From Nesterenkonia natronophila (GTDB taxonomy: Bacteria; Actinomycetota; Actinomycetes; Actinomycetales; Micrococcaceae): 64,000 nucleotides of DNA. The notes under the pieces are model-generated. The model was not told where the DNA came from. It saw only the letters and a list, made by a program, of their open reading frames with translations, and searched no databases. Location of the stretch: assembly GCF_003595215.1 (NCBI RefSeq), contig NZ_QYZP01000002.1, positions 1 through 64,000 of the forward strand, read 5' to 3'. Below, piece by piece: positions 1 through 8,454 of this stretch. The first letter of the stretch is position 1. Each line of letters opens with the position of its first letter. The position numbers and the translations under genes are program-made.

Positions 1-89
1 CCGGTCCCATCCCGAACCCGGAAGCTAAGACCCACAGCGCCGATGGTACTGCACCCGAGAGGGTGTGGGAGAGTAGGACACCGCCGGAC
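1..89 (+). rRNA. rrf: 5S ribosomal RNA, 3' part
   Basis: The window opens inside a 5S rRNA gene. The stretch CCCATCCCGAACCCGGAAG followed by the loop E/helix IV region and the closing GTAGGACACCGCC is typical of bacterial 5S rRNA. The 5' end, and probably the 16S and 23S genes, lie before the window. A strong hairpin terminator follows within about 10 bases, so this is the end of an rRNA operon. Confidence 0.93.
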
Positions 90-98
90 ACAACATAA

Positions 99-144
99 AA
101 CTAAGGCCTGAACTCAGCAATGGCGCAGAGTTCGGGCCTTAGTT
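99..144 (+). terminator. rRNA operon terminator hairpin
   Basis: AACTAAGGCCTGAACT and AGTTCGGGCCTTAGTT form a 16-bp stem with one G-T pair around a loop of about 14 bases, immediately after the 5S gene. It lacks a long T-run, which is common for actinobacterial terminators. Confidence 0.8.
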
Positions 145-209
145 GTGTCGAATGCAATTTTTCGCACGGCACTGAGCCGCGGTAGACTCAATGCTTGGCA
201 TTTGCAAAA

Positions 210-286
210 CGGGGTGTAGCGCAGCTTGGTAGCGCGCGTCGTTCGGGACGACGAGGCCGCAGGTTCAAATCCTGTCACCCCGACCA
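210..286 (+). tRNA. tRNA-Pro (CGG)
   Basis: A full cloverleaf is visible. Acceptor strand CGGGGTG pairs with CACCCCG, the T-arm carries GGTTCAAAT, and the anticodon loop TTCGGGA sits on a CGTCG/CGACG stem, giving anticodon CGG (proline). Discriminator A at 283 is followed by an encoded CCA (284-286). Confidence 0.95.
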
Positions 287-475
287 TGTGAAGTCTCTGG
301 TGTGTTCGGTCATGGTGGGTGACTGCGCCATCTAGGCGGGCAACCAGCCGGGCCCTTTCGCGGCTGCTGCCAGAACCGGGCATTGAACTGCATAAGTTTG
401 GGGCGTGCGAATCAACGTCCGGGCTCGACTGCGCTCATCAAGCTCGTGCCCACTTTTCACAGATAGGCTGAGTTA

Positions 476-1126
476 GTGACAATTCAAGGCCCCACGCCTG
501 AGCGCAGGCAACAGCAGAACAAGCTGAAGTACACGGCGTCTGCCGTTGCATTTCTTATTGGCTTCGCGGTGCTTCTCATTCTTATGCTTCCCAGCCCCTG
601 GGCTTTCGCTGCCGGCATCGTTGTGGGTGGAGCCGCGGGGGGAGGCACATACGGGATGCTGTACGGACGCGAACTCAGCCTCCAGCGCAAGACTGAGGAA
701 TTGACCAACCAGAAGGAGTCACTCAGATCGCGTCTGAGCGACATCAAATCGACGGTTCACGACAAAGCCCACCAGTTTCCCCCCTCAAGCCACGGCCAGC
801 TGCGTATGACAGTAGTCGGCTTGGAAGAGATCGTCGAACGCTGGGACACCCTTGACCGTGTCCCGGAGCAGCAAGACGCCGTTTTTCACACCATCTCTCG
901 CCACCTGCCCAGGACTCTGCATCTGTTCTTGGGGCTGCCTGACTCGGCTAAGCCGAAGCATGCAGAAGAGTTCAAAGCACAGATCAATCTGGTAGCTCAG
1001 GCAGTCGCCAAGACCCGAGACCAAGTGGTGAAGAATGATCTGCAGGCGCTGAAGACCAATCGGGCGCTACTGGAAGAGGCGCTCACCGACCCCGATGAGC
1101 GCCTCTTCACAGATGAGGATCTATAG
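476..1126 (+). CDS. Membrane-anchored coiled-coil protein of unknown function
   Basis: I do not recognise this 216-residue protein with certainty. After about 18 polar residues come two hydrophobic segments (about 19-40 and 43-60, the second glycine-rich), then a charged helical stretch (about 65-95) that looks coiled-coil, and a mostly helical acidic C-terminal half. The order of two membrane helices plus a helical cytoplasmic region recalls XpaC-like proteins, but that is only a resemblance. The start is GTG at 476. It converges with malate synthase with an 8-base gap, so it is probably transcribed alone after tRNA-Pro. Confidence 0.7.
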   Translation: MTIQGPTPERRQQQNKLKYTASAVAFLIGFAVLLILMLPSPWAFAAGIVVGGAAGGGTYGMLYGRELSLQRKTEELTNQKESLRSRLSDIKSTVHDKAHQFPPSSHGQLRMTVVGLEEIVERWDTLDRVPEQQDAVFHTISRHLPRTLHLFLGLPDSAKPKHAEEFKAQINLVAQAVAKTRDQVVKNDLQALKTNRALLEEALTDPDERLFTDEDL

Positions 1127-1134
1127 GCCTGGCA

Positions 1135-2739
1135 TCAGCGCAGGAGCTCATACGCTGGAGTGGTGAGGTAGTCCTCGTAAGTCTCCGTGTCCAGCACCAG
1201 CTTCCTGACCACATCGGCAGCCGGTTCAAAGTACTTGCCGAAGGTCTCGGAGTCGTTGATCTCGGAGCGCAGCCGACTCACTTCTTCGTCGAGGAGCTTC
1301 TCCACCAGATCCGTAGTCACTGGCACCCCAGTGTCGGCGGTGACAGTTCCATTGTGAATCTGCTGCCAAACCTGGGATCGGGAAATCTCCGCGGTAGCGG
1401 CATCCTCCATGAGATTGTGAATAGCGACGGCACCGTTGCCGGACAGCCACACGGCGGTGTAATAGACAGCGACGTACAAGTTCATCCGTACTCCCTGCTC
1501 GGTCACATCGCCCTGTGCCGCCCCAATGTTGAGCAGGTCTTCTGCCGAGACGTCCACATCGTCGCGTTGCCGATCAATCTGGTTCGCTTTGTCTCCCAGT
1601 GCCTTGCTGAATTCTTCAGCGCAGAGGTCGACCATATCCGGGTGAGCCACCCACGAGCCGTCGAAACCGTCCTGAGCCTCGCGGGACTTATCCTCGCGGA
1701 CCTTGTCCATGGCCTGGGCGGTCACTTCAGGTTCCCGCCGATTCGGGATGAATGCAGCCATTCCTCCCATGGCGAAGGCCCCGCGTCGGTGACACGTCTT
1801 CACCAGGAGTTCGGTGTAACTGCGCATGAACGGTTGGGTCATGGAGACTTGGGCTCGGTCGGGAAGTACGAAGTCTGATCCCGAGGCGCGGAAGTACTTG
1901 ATGATGCTGAAGAGGTAGTCCCAGCGGCCAGCGTTGAGTCCGGAGGCGTGATCGCGAAGCTCGTAGAGAATCTCCTCCATCTGGAACGCCGCCGGAATAG
2001 TTTCAATCAGGACCGTCGCTCGGACAGTGCCGTGGGGGATGCCCAACTTCTCCTCCGCGAAGGTGAAGATCTCGTTCCAGAGCCGCGCCTCCAAGTAATG
2101 TTCGAGCTTAGGGAGGTAGTAGAAGGGGCCGGTGCCCTGTTCGCTGAGGACTTTGGCGTTGTGGAAGAAATGCAGGCCAAAGTCAACCAATGCGCCGATC
2201 GTTCGTTCGCCGTCGATGGTGATGTTCTTTTCTGGCAGGTGCCAGCCCCGGGGGCGCACAACGACCACTGGCAGGGGCACGTCATCCCGGAGGTTGTACT
2301 GCTTTCCTTCAGGAGAGGTGAACTGCAACGTGCCACGGGCAGCCTCATAGAGGTTCTTCTGCCCGTCGACAACATTCTGCCAAGATGGGGATAGCGCATC
2401 CTCCAAGCAGGCCAACCACACCTTGGCTCCGGAGTTCAGCGCATTGATTGCCATCTTCGCCGGAGCAGGGGGGCCCGTGATCTCAACACGGCGGTCAGCC
2501 AGGCTTTGCGGCTGCTCAGCGACGGTCCAGTCCCCCTTGCGAACGTCAGCCGTCTCAGCCGGAAACTCCATAGCACCTGTCCGCGCAGCCTGCTCTTGAG
2601 CTGCGGCGCGCTTGCTGAGTACATCGTCCCGGGGCCCAGCAAACTTGGCATGCAGCTCTTCAATAAACTGCAGAGCCTCCTCAGTGAGGATGAGGTCGGT
2701 GCCGTCGGCCTCGTAGGGGGGATTAACGGTGATGGCCAT
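1135..2739 (-). CDS. aceB: Malate synthase A (glyoxylate shunt)
   Basis: Condenses glyoxylate with acetyl-CoA to malate in the glyoxylate shunt, allowing growth on acetate or fatty acids. The 534-residue length fits the A-type enzyme. The family signature RDHASGLNAGRWDYLFS lies near residue 265, and the acidic catalytic segment MEDAATAEI near residue 445. The start is ATG preceded by AAGGAG five bases upstream. Isocitrate lyase is not in the window, so the shunt genes are split. The gene is divergent from an IclR-type regulator, the usual kind of repressor for glyoxylate-shunt genes (as IclR in enterobacteria), and two inverted repeats lie in the shared promoter. Confidence 0.96.
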   Translation of the reverse strand: MAITVNPPYEADGTDLILTEEALQFIEELHAKFAGPRDDVLSKRAAAQEQAARTGAMEFPAETADVRKGDWTVAEQPQSLADRRVEITGPPAPAKMAINALNSGAKVWLACLEDALSPSWQNVVDGQKNLYEAARGTLQFTSPEGKQYNLRDDVPLPVVVVRPRGWHLPEKNITIDGERTIGALVDFGLHFFHNAKVLSEQGTGPFYYLPKLEHYLEARLWNEIFTFAEEKLGIPHGTVRATVLIETIPAAFQMEEILYELRDHASGLNAGRWDYLFSIIKYFRASGSDFVLPDRAQVSMTQPFMRSYTELLVKTCHRRGAFAMGGMAAFIPNRREPEVTAQAMDKVREDKSREAQDGFDGSWVAHPDMVDLCAEEFSKALGDKANQIDRQRDDVDVSAEDLLNIGAAQGDVTEQGVRMNLYVAVYYTAVWLSGNGAVAIHNLMEDAATAEISRSQVWQQIHNGTVTADTGVPVTTDLVEKLLDEEVSRLRSEINDSETFGKYFEPAADVVRKLVLDTETYEDYLTTPAYELLR

Positions 2740-2757
2740 AGTTGCTCCTTAGGGTCA

Positions 2758-2801
2758 CAGTGACATACGGGTTCACTGCACCCATTTCTATGTCATAGAA
2801 T
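2758..2801. promoter_or_regulatory. Divergent aceB/IclR promoter with two inverted repeats
   Basis: The 69-base gap holds a 15-base palindrome TTCTATG-T-CATAGAA (2786-2800) and a second inverted repeat CAGTGA...TCACTG (2758-2778). On the plus strand, TTCACT (2772-2777) and TAGAAT (2796-2801) with an 18-base spacer make a plausible promoter for the regulator. The palindrome overlaps that -10, which suggests autoregulation and control of aceB. The ATG of the regulator begins 8 bases after the -10, so its mRNA may be leaderless. Confidence 0.5.
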
Positions 2802-2808
2802 CCATAGT

Positions 2809-3594
2809 ATGGAAGATGATGTCCACAATACGGACTCACTCACACGGCGCCAACCCCAGCGCGTACAGGTTATCGAGCGCGCCTTCGGACTGTTGGATGA
2901 CCTGGTGCAGTTCGACGGTAGTGCGACCGCGGGTGAGCTCAAGGCGGCCTCCGGTCTGGCTGGTCCCACCGTTCATCGGCTGCTGCACACCTTGATCGCT
3001 CTGGGGGTGGTCCATCAGCTTCCCGATAAGCGCTACGCGCTCGGAGCCCATCTGGTGCCTCTGGGGGAAGGTGCCACGCGTCAATTGGGAGGGCTCGCCG
3101 TACCCCAAATGCAGTCCTTGGTCGCAGAGCTCGGCGAGAGCGTCAATATGGCTGCGATGGAGTCAGAGATGGTGGTCTACATCGCACAGGCCCCCTCGCC
3201 TCACTCCATGCGAATGTTCACCGAAGTGGGGCGCAAGGCGTATATGCATTCCACCGGCGTCGGGAAGGCAATGCTAGCGACGATGGAACCCCAGCGGGTG
3301 CGCGAGGTGCTGGCCTCCACGGGTATGCCAGCGATGACGCCTAAGACCCTCACGAAGCCCGAGGCGCTTGTCGACCAGCTGCCCGTCATCTCGCGGCAAC
3401 GGTACGCTCTGGACGACGAGGAGCAAGAAGTTGGGGTCCGATGCCTGGCTGTGTCAATTCCCCATGGGCCCACGCGCATGGGCCTGTCCGTGTCCGGTCC
3501 GACCGCTCGGATGGATGATGCGTTCGTCCGGCATGCGGTACCACTGATGAATCGCACCGCGGCAGAAATCGGCCGCAAACTGTTGAGGCGCTGA
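2809..3594 (+). CDS. IclR-family transcriptional regulator
   Basis: A 261-residue IclR-type regulator. Residues about 20-75 form the winged helix-turn-helix (LKAASGLAGPTVHRLLHTL), and residues about 85-255 the GAF-like effector domain, including the YMHSTGVGKAML segment. It is divergent from aceB and probably represses it in response to a small metabolite; known shunt IclR proteins sense glyoxylate or pyruvate. No ribosome-binding site precedes the ATG, whereas a good -10 lies 8 bases upstream, consistent with a leaderless transcript. Confidence 0.9.
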   Translation: MEDDVHNTDSLTRRQPQRVQVIERAFGLLDDLVQFDGSATAGELKAASGLAGPTVHRLLHTLIALGVVHQLPDKRYALGAHLVPLGEGATRQLGGLAVPQMQSLVAELGESVNMAAMESEMVVYIAQAPSPHSMRMFTEVGRKAYMHSTGVGKAMLATMEPQRVREVLASTGMPAMTPKTLTKPEALVDQLPVISRQRYALDDEEQEVGVRCLAVSIPHGPTRMGLSVSGPTARMDDAFVRHAVPLMNRTAAEIGRKLLRR

Positions 3595-3620
3595 AGCTGA
3601 GGCCGCGCCCCCTGCCTGCT

Positions 3621-4052
3621 TCATCTGACCACAGAGCTCAGCAAGAGACTCGTTTCTGAGTTCATAATTCCTTTAACCCCGCGCAGGCGACTCAGCAGAG
3701 CATCAAACTCCTGAAGGTCCCTGCATGAAATCTCCGCCACCAAGTCCCAGGCGCCATTGGTGGTGTGTAGAGCCGTGATTTCCGGGTAGCCGCGCAGCTC
3801 TGCAATCACCTGACTGGTCGCGCGCCCGAAGAGCTCAAGGAGGCTGATCGCTCTTATCTCGGAGATTTGCTGGGGATCACGAATTCGCACACTGAAACCG
3901 ACAATGACACCTTGAGCGGTCAGCCTGTCGATCCGCTTCGTCACTGTGGCGCGCGAGACGCCCAGGCGTTCCGCCAGAGTCGACACTGGTGCACGCCCAT
4001 CGCGCCTGAGCTCTGAAATGAGTGCGCGATCTACGTCCGTCAGCTTCTCCAT
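3621..4052 (-). CDS. Lrp/AsnC-family transcriptional regulator
   Basis: A 143-residue Lrp/AsnC regulator. The helix-turn-helix is at about residues 5-55 (STLAERLGVSRATVTKRIDRL) and the RAM ligand-binding domain at about 65-135. It is divergent from an ornithine cyclodeaminase and CtlX-like hydrolase, so it probably senses an amino acid such as arginine, ornithine or citrulline and controls that pair. There is no ribosome-binding site; TTGAGC and TAACAT with an 18-base spacer place the transcription start at or next to the ATG. Confidence 0.9.
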   Translation of the reverse strand: MEKLTDVDRALISELRRDGRAPVSTLAERLGVSRATVTKRIDRLTAQGVIVGFSVRIRDPQQISEIRAISLLELFGRATSQVIAELRGYPEITALHTTNGAWDLVAEISCRDLQEFDALLSRLRGVKGIMNSETSLLLSSVVR

Positions 4053-4058
4053 GGCAAT

Positions 4059-4144
4059 ATGTTAGGTCATCAGTGGCACTCTGCTCAATCTCTGCGCAAA
4101 AGGTTTGCGTACTGGATATTTCGTTTGCACATCGATATCCGTAC
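4059..4144. promoter_or_regulatory. Divergent Lrp/ocd control region with inverted repeat
   Basis: On the minus strand, -35 TTGAGC (4083-4088) and -10 TAACAT (4059-4064) precede the regulator ATG by 6 bases. Toward the catabolic genes, the arms GTACTGGATAT (4109-4119) and ATATCCGTAC (4135-4144) form an inverted repeat with one extra base in the left arm and 15 bases between. This is a good candidate operator for the Lrp-type protein. Confidence 0.5.
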
Positions 4145-4184
4145 TCTGGTCTTATACCCTGCAAGCCCGGCGATGGAGGCCCCA

Positions 4185-5213
4185 ATGACTCAGTTCGTGG
4201 ACGTCAAGAACATGACACGGTGGATTCAACAAGACGGCGTCGAGCCGATCATGACCGCGATGGTCGAGTACCTCGAAGCGGACTTCGCGCGCTGGGAAGC
4301 GTTCGACAAAGTCCCGCGCGTTGCCAGCCATACTCCTTTCGGCGTGATCGAGCTCATGCCGACCTCGGACAATAAGGAGTATGCCTTCAAATACGTGAAC
4401 GGCCATCCCTCTAATCCTGCCCGCGGATTTCAGACAGTGACCGCATTCGGGATGCTCGCTGAAGTCGACAACGGATACCCCACCTTTCTGGCAGAGATGA
4501 CTCTGCTCACTGCACTGCGCACGGCAGCCACCTCGGCGATGGTGGCTCGTCGAGTGGCGCGACCCGGAGCCTCGGTGATGGCAATGATAGGTGCGGGTTC
4601 ACAAGCGGAGTTTCAAGCCCTCGCTTTTCGTGCCCTTATGGGCATTGATCAGCTGCGCGTTTACGACGTCGACCCTGCTGCCGTCGAGAAGCTCCGCCGC
4701 AACCTTGAGCCCCTGGGCTTCGACATTCTTGCTGCTGGGTCAACCCCGGAAGCCTTGCTTGGCGCCGATATCGTGACCACTTGCACGGCGGACAAAGCCC
4801 GCGCCACTATCCTCAGCAGCGAACAGGTGCACAGTGGCGTCCATATCAATGCCGTCGGCGGTGACTGCCCTGGCAAGACGGAACTCGATCCACAGCTTCT
4901 GATGCGCAGCAAGGTGTTCGTTGAGTACCCCGAACAGACACGTATTGAAGGTGAGATCCAGCAGATGGCCCCCGACTTCCCCGTCACGGAATTTTGGAAG
5001 GTCCTGACCGGTGCAGAAGAGGGCCGGAGCTCGGAAGAGCAGATCACAATTTTCGACTCTGTGGGATTCGCCATAGCGGACTTCTCAGCGCTGCGCTGCT
5101 TGCGCGACGCCACCGCTGGGACGGATCTGCAGGCCCATATTGATTTGGTTGCTGATCCAGAGGATCCCAAGGATCTGTTCTCCTTGGTCAACACCCTGAA
5201 GCCGGTGGGTTAG
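4185..5213 (+). CDS. ocd: Ornithine cyclodeaminase family protein
   Basis: This enzyme family converts L-ornithine to L-proline and ammonia with bound NAD. The 342-residue protein has the substrate-side segment FKYVNGHP (about 68-75), the family stretch LLTALRTAA (about 107-115) and a Rossmann motif MIGAGSQAEF (about 134-143). ATG at 4185 is chosen because GGAGG lies 6 bases upstream; in-frame ATGs further upstream lack this and extend into the promoter. It touches the next gene, so the two form an operon. Related members act on other imino acids, so the substrate is inferred from context. Confidence 0.9.
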   Translation: MTQFVDVKNMTRWIQQDGVEPIMTAMVEYLEADFARWEAFDKVPRVASHTPFGVIELMPTSDNKEYAFKYVNGHPSNPARGFQTVTAFGMLAEVDNGYPTFLAEMTLLTALRTAATSAMVARRVARPGASVMAMIGAGSQAEFQALAFRALMGIDQLRVYDVDPAAVEKLRRNLEPLGFDILAAGSTPEALLGADIVTTCTADKARATILSSEQVHSGVHINAVGGDCPGKTELDPQLLMRSKVFVEYPEQTRIEGEIQQMAPDFPVTEFWKVLTGAEEGRSSEEQITIFDSVGFAIADFSALRCLRDATAGTDLQAHIDLVADPEDPKDLFSLVNTLKPVG

Positions 5214-5215
5214 TG

Positions 5216-6166
5216 ATGGGCGTTCAACTCCTCGCTGCCGCCAATATGGCGCCCATGCAGTCACCTTCCCACGTAGTGATGGTGCGGCCCCACCGGTTCT
5301 CGGTCAACCAGGCCACAGCAGGCGACAATGCCTTTCAGCGTGATCTCAGCCTGAGCGGAAGCCAGGCTGCCCGTAGGGCCTACGCTGAGAGCACCCAGCT
5401 CGCCGATGCGCTGGCTCAGGAAGGGATCGGAGTCACCCTGGTCGATGATGAGCTCGGGCTGAGTCCGGACAGCGTCTTCCCGAACAATTGGTTCACCACC
5501 CATTCCGACGGCCGAGTGGTGCTGTGCCCGATGTTCGCGCCGAACCGCAGGCATGAGCGCAGGTCAGATATCCTTGAGCTCCTGGGTCGCCAGTTCGAAA
5601 TTCGTGAAGTGCTGGATCTCAGCGAAGAAGAGAACCGCGGAGAATTTCTCGAGGGCACCGGATCGGTGGTCATCGACCATCGACGGGGGTTGGCCTATGG
5701 CGGCCGGTCCCACCGGCTGACGCCGCGACTGTTCCAGCGCTACTGCGCAGCGCTGGAATTGGAACCGGTGCTTTTTGACGCCGTGGACTCCTCCGGCACG
5801 CCGATTTATCACACAAATGTGATGATGAGCGTAGGGGAGACCGTCTCGGTGATCGCAAGTGGCCTGATCCCTGATGCGGCAGAGCGCGATCGTGTACTGA
5901 ATCAACTGCGCTGTGCCAGTGAGACGATTGTGGAGCTCACTGAAGCTCAGGTTCGGCTTTTTTCGGGCAACGTCCTGCAGCTCACCGGCTCCGCAGGCCC
6001 GGTGCTCGTGATGTCGACCACCGCATACCGCGCACTGCGGTCCGACCAGATCGAGGCGATCAGGCGCACTTCACGGATCCTGACAAGTGATGTCTCGACC
6101 ATCGAGTCCTCCGGCGGGTCTGTACGCTGCATGCTGGCGGGGGTCCACCTGCCGGGCCGTCAGTGA
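5216..6166 (+). CDS. ctlX: CtlX-like citrulline/arginine hydrolase (amidinotransferase fold)
   Basis: A guanidino/ureido-group-modifying enzyme of about 316 residues. Family hallmarks are SVFPNNWFTTHSDG (about 86-99), FLEGTGSVVID, HTNVMMSVG, and a C-terminal cysteine in GGSVRCML that would be the nucleophile. In the CtlX subfamily, as I know it, the product supports citrulline breakdown to ornithine, which the preceding cyclodeaminase could convert to proline. GTG at 5213 overlaps the previous stop, and ATG at 5216 follows directly, so translation is probably coupled. An arginine-deiminase-related function on another substrate is possible. Confidence 0.85.
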   Translation: MGVQLLAAANMAPMQSPSHVVMVRPHRFSVNQATAGDNAFQRDLSLSGSQAARRAYAESTQLADALAQEGIGVTLVDDELGLSPDSVFPNNWFTTHSDGRVVLCPMFAPNRRHERRSDILELLGRQFEIREVLDLSEEENRGEFLEGTGSVVIDHRRGLAYGGRSHRLTPRLFQRYCAALELEPVLFDAVDSSGTPIYHTNVMMSVGETVSVIASGLIPDAAERDRVLNQLRCASETIVELTEAQVRLFSGNVLQLTGSAGPVLVMSTTAYRALRSDQIEAIRRTSRILTSDVSTIESSGGSVRCMLAGVHLPGRQ

Positions 6167-6180
6167 CCAGAAGGCGCGAT

Positions 6181-7503
6181 TTAGGAGTACCAGGCTGAAG
6201 CGTCCTCGTCGTGCCCGGCGTCGTCGTCTTCAGCGGTGGCGGAGTTGGCCTCCAGCTCCATCTGTCTCATCACGTCGGTGGGAGGGTTCACCATCAGAAT
6301 CGCTTCATCACGGTAGCCGCGCAGCTCATCCTCGATGAAATGTGGCAGCGCCTCCTCAAGCGGGACGTCCCTTCCTTCACTTTCGGACCGCTGCCACCGG
6401 TAGTCCAAGAGTTGGTGCATGATCTCTGCAGGCTCTAGCTTGTTGCGCAGTTCTCGGGGAATCTTGCTGATCGTCGGCTGGAACACCTGCTGGGTCCACT
6501 TGTGTGCGGCCACAGCCTCGTCGCCGTGCGGGTCGATTGCTGCCCGGTACGCATCAATTGCGCCCAGCAGCCGCCTGGCCTGGTTCTCCTGGACGTCGAG
6601 GCCGGTCAGGGCCATGAGTCGGCGCTGATGGTGTCCTGGGTCCACCACTTTGGGCCGCAGCAGGAGGTGGCCCTCGTCACTGGCGGAGCGAATGTCGTAC
6701 TCTTCCACGTCGAAGCCCAGTTCGTTGAGTCGCCGGATCCGCTCTTCCATCAGCCATTGCTGATCAGGGTTGAACGCTGTGTCTCCGGTGAGTTCGTGCC
6801 ACAGGCCCCGGTACGAATCGATGAACTGCCCACTGGTAGCGACGGCGTCGACGTCCTCATCGACGAACCCTCCCTCCATAAGGTCCATCAGCTCACCGGC
6901 AATGTTTATCTGCGCGATTTCCAGATCATATTCGCGCTGGCCGGCTGAAAGCTTCGGGTGGAGCTCTCCCGTCTCTGCGTCCACCAGGTAGGCCTTGAAG
7001 TTCCCAGCGTCACGGCGGAAGAGCGTATTCGACAGTGACACATCCCCCCAGTAAAAACCGAGCAGGTGCAGCTCAACCATCAGCAGCGCCTGGGCATCAA
7101 TCAGCCGCTGTAGCGTGGCCTTGCGCATCATCTGGTTGAACACCGCACGGTAGGGCAGCGAGAACCGCAGATGTCGAGTGACCAGCGCTGGCGAGAGCGG
7201 CTCGCCCTGCTCATCTGCGCGCCCTGTCACCTCGGCGACAGGTTTGACGCACGGTGCGCCCAACCGGCCCAGCTGGCGAAGCATCCGGTATTCGTGCCGG
7301 GCCGCACGCTCCGAGGTTTCTTTGATGGCGATCACAGAGCCACCCAGATAGGCGAACCGGACAATATGCCGGGAGATGCCCCGCGGCAGGGCGGCGAGCA
7401 CGTCAGCTGGCCACTTGACCAGCGGCAGATGCCACGGCAGGTCCAGAAGTTCCTGGGGGATGGTGCCTGAGGCGGTGAGGCTCAGGCCGGTGGCGCGGGT
7501 CAT
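6181..7503 (-). CDS. DUF4032 protein with kinase-like core
   Basis: A 440-residue protein of the DUF4032 family. The N-terminal half resembles a lipopolysaccharide-kinase/protein-kinase fold: GGSVIAIKET could hold the ATP-binding lysine, FYWGDVSLSNTLF looks like a catalytic loop, and LVDAETGE like a metal-binding DFG-type motif. The C-terminal half is the DUF4032 domain, and the end is acidic. The substrate is unknown. It lies directly downstream of otsA-otsB on the same strand, so a link to sugar or envelope metabolism is possible but unproven. Confidence 0.85.
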   Translation of the reverse strand: MTRATGLSLTASGTIPQELLDLPWHLPLVKWPADVLAALPRGISRHIVRFAYLGGSVIAIKETSERAARHEYRMLRQLGRLGAPCVKPVAEVTGRADEQGEPLSPALVTRHLRFSLPYRAVFNQMMRKATLQRLIDAQALLMVELHLLGFYWGDVSLSNTLFRRDAGNFKAYLVDAETGELHPKLSAGQREYDLEIAQINIAGELMDLMEGGFVDEDVDAVATSGQFIDSYRGLWHELTGDTAFNPDQQWLMEERIRRLNELGFDVEEYDIRSASDEGHLLLRPKVVDPGHHQRRLMALTGLDVQENQARRLLGAIDAYRAAIDPHGDEAVAAHKWTQQVFQPTISKIPRELRNKLEPAEIMHQLLDYRWQRSESEGRDVPLEEALPHFIEDELRGYRDEAILMVNPPTDVMRQMELEANSATAEDDDAGHDEDASAWYS

Positions 7504-7552
7504 GGTCCAAAGTCTAGGCCTAAGCCCGCACGGAAGGGGAGAGTTGGGCCGT

Positions 7553-8338
7553 TCACGCTGATGAGTCGGCTTGAGCCCTCAGCTCGATAATGCGATGCAG
7601 AACCGCAGCCAGGTCAGAAGGCTCGGGGACTCGGAAGCCTGCCTTCGTCTCACCCTGACCAATTTTGAGTCCCACATCCCCGGCACGCAGAACCGCGAAT
7701 CCTTGCTCGTCAGTCACGTCGTCGCCGGCGAAAAAGACCGCGTCAGGAGAGGTCCAGTCGCGCAGTTCCTCGATAGCTTCTCCCTTGGTTGACTTCACCA
7801 CGACGGCTTCGAGGATCTGCTTACCCTCCTTGATGTGCGCACCGTCAACCATCGCCAGCGCACTCCGAGCCTCGTCAAGGACTGCTTCTCCATAGACTTC
7901 GTCTTCAATGGGGCGTACGTGAATGGCACCACCTGCTGGCTTGTGCTCCACCCAGGCTCCCTCATGTTCGGCGGCGACGGACTCAAGTGTGCTGAGCACC
8001 TCTCGGCGCTCGGCAGTCTGTGCGGTGTCGAGCTCCAGCCCTGGGGAATCAGGGCCCATCCACCGCTCTGCGCCGTGGGAACCGAAGAGCAGAGCATCCG
8101 CGGGGGGACTTGCCAGCTCATGCAACGTCTGAAGTGGACGGCCCGACACGTAGGCGATCGTCACCCCGTCCACCTGGGCCAGCCGCTCTATTGCCTCAGC
8201 GTTGCCCGGGATGGGACGAGCCGACGCGGCATCGGCAACCAGTTCAGCGACGCAGCCGTCGAAGTCCAAGCACACCAGGAGAGATTCCCGGACAGCAAAA
8301 TCTTTCAGTGCGGCTTCCAAGTCAGGGGGCAGGGCCAT
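7553..8338 (-). CDS. otsB: Trehalose-6-phosphate phosphatase
   Basis: Removes phosphate from trehalose-6-phosphate to give trehalose, a compatible solute. It is a HAD-superfamily protein of 261 residues. Motif I is CLDFDGCVAEL (about 23-33), with the nucleophile in the first Asp of DFDG; YVSGRPLQTL follows near residue 65, KGEAIEEL near 190 and the late motif FFAGDDVTDEQGF near 205. It follows otsA by about 115 bases on the same strand. Confidence 0.93.
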   Translation of the reverse strand: MALPPDLEAALKDFAVRESLLVCLDFDGCVAELVADAASARPIPGNAEAIERLAQVDGVTIAYVSGRPLQTLHELASPPADALLFGSHGAERWMGPDSPGLELDTAQTAERREVLSTLESVAAEHEGAWVEHKPAGGAIHVRPIEDEVYGEAVLDEARSALAMVDGAHIKEGKQILEAVVVKSTKGEAIEELRDWTSPDAVFFAGDDVTDEQGFAVLRAGDVGLKIGQGETKAGFRVPEPSDLAAVLHRIIELRAQADSSA

Positions 8339-8454
8339 CTCAGTCTCCGTTCACTAGGGTGTGCCCGCTCCGGTGGCCGATTCCACCGCCGGCGCGGGAC
8401 CGAATGTCACAATACACGGGCCCGATGGGGCACTGCGGCTATAGGGGCGCCGCC

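Noticed and set aside
114..383. 89-codon minus-strand frame over tRNA-Pro
   Set aside because: It is the antisense translation of a tRNA gene, a well-known false protein, and has no ribosome-binding site.
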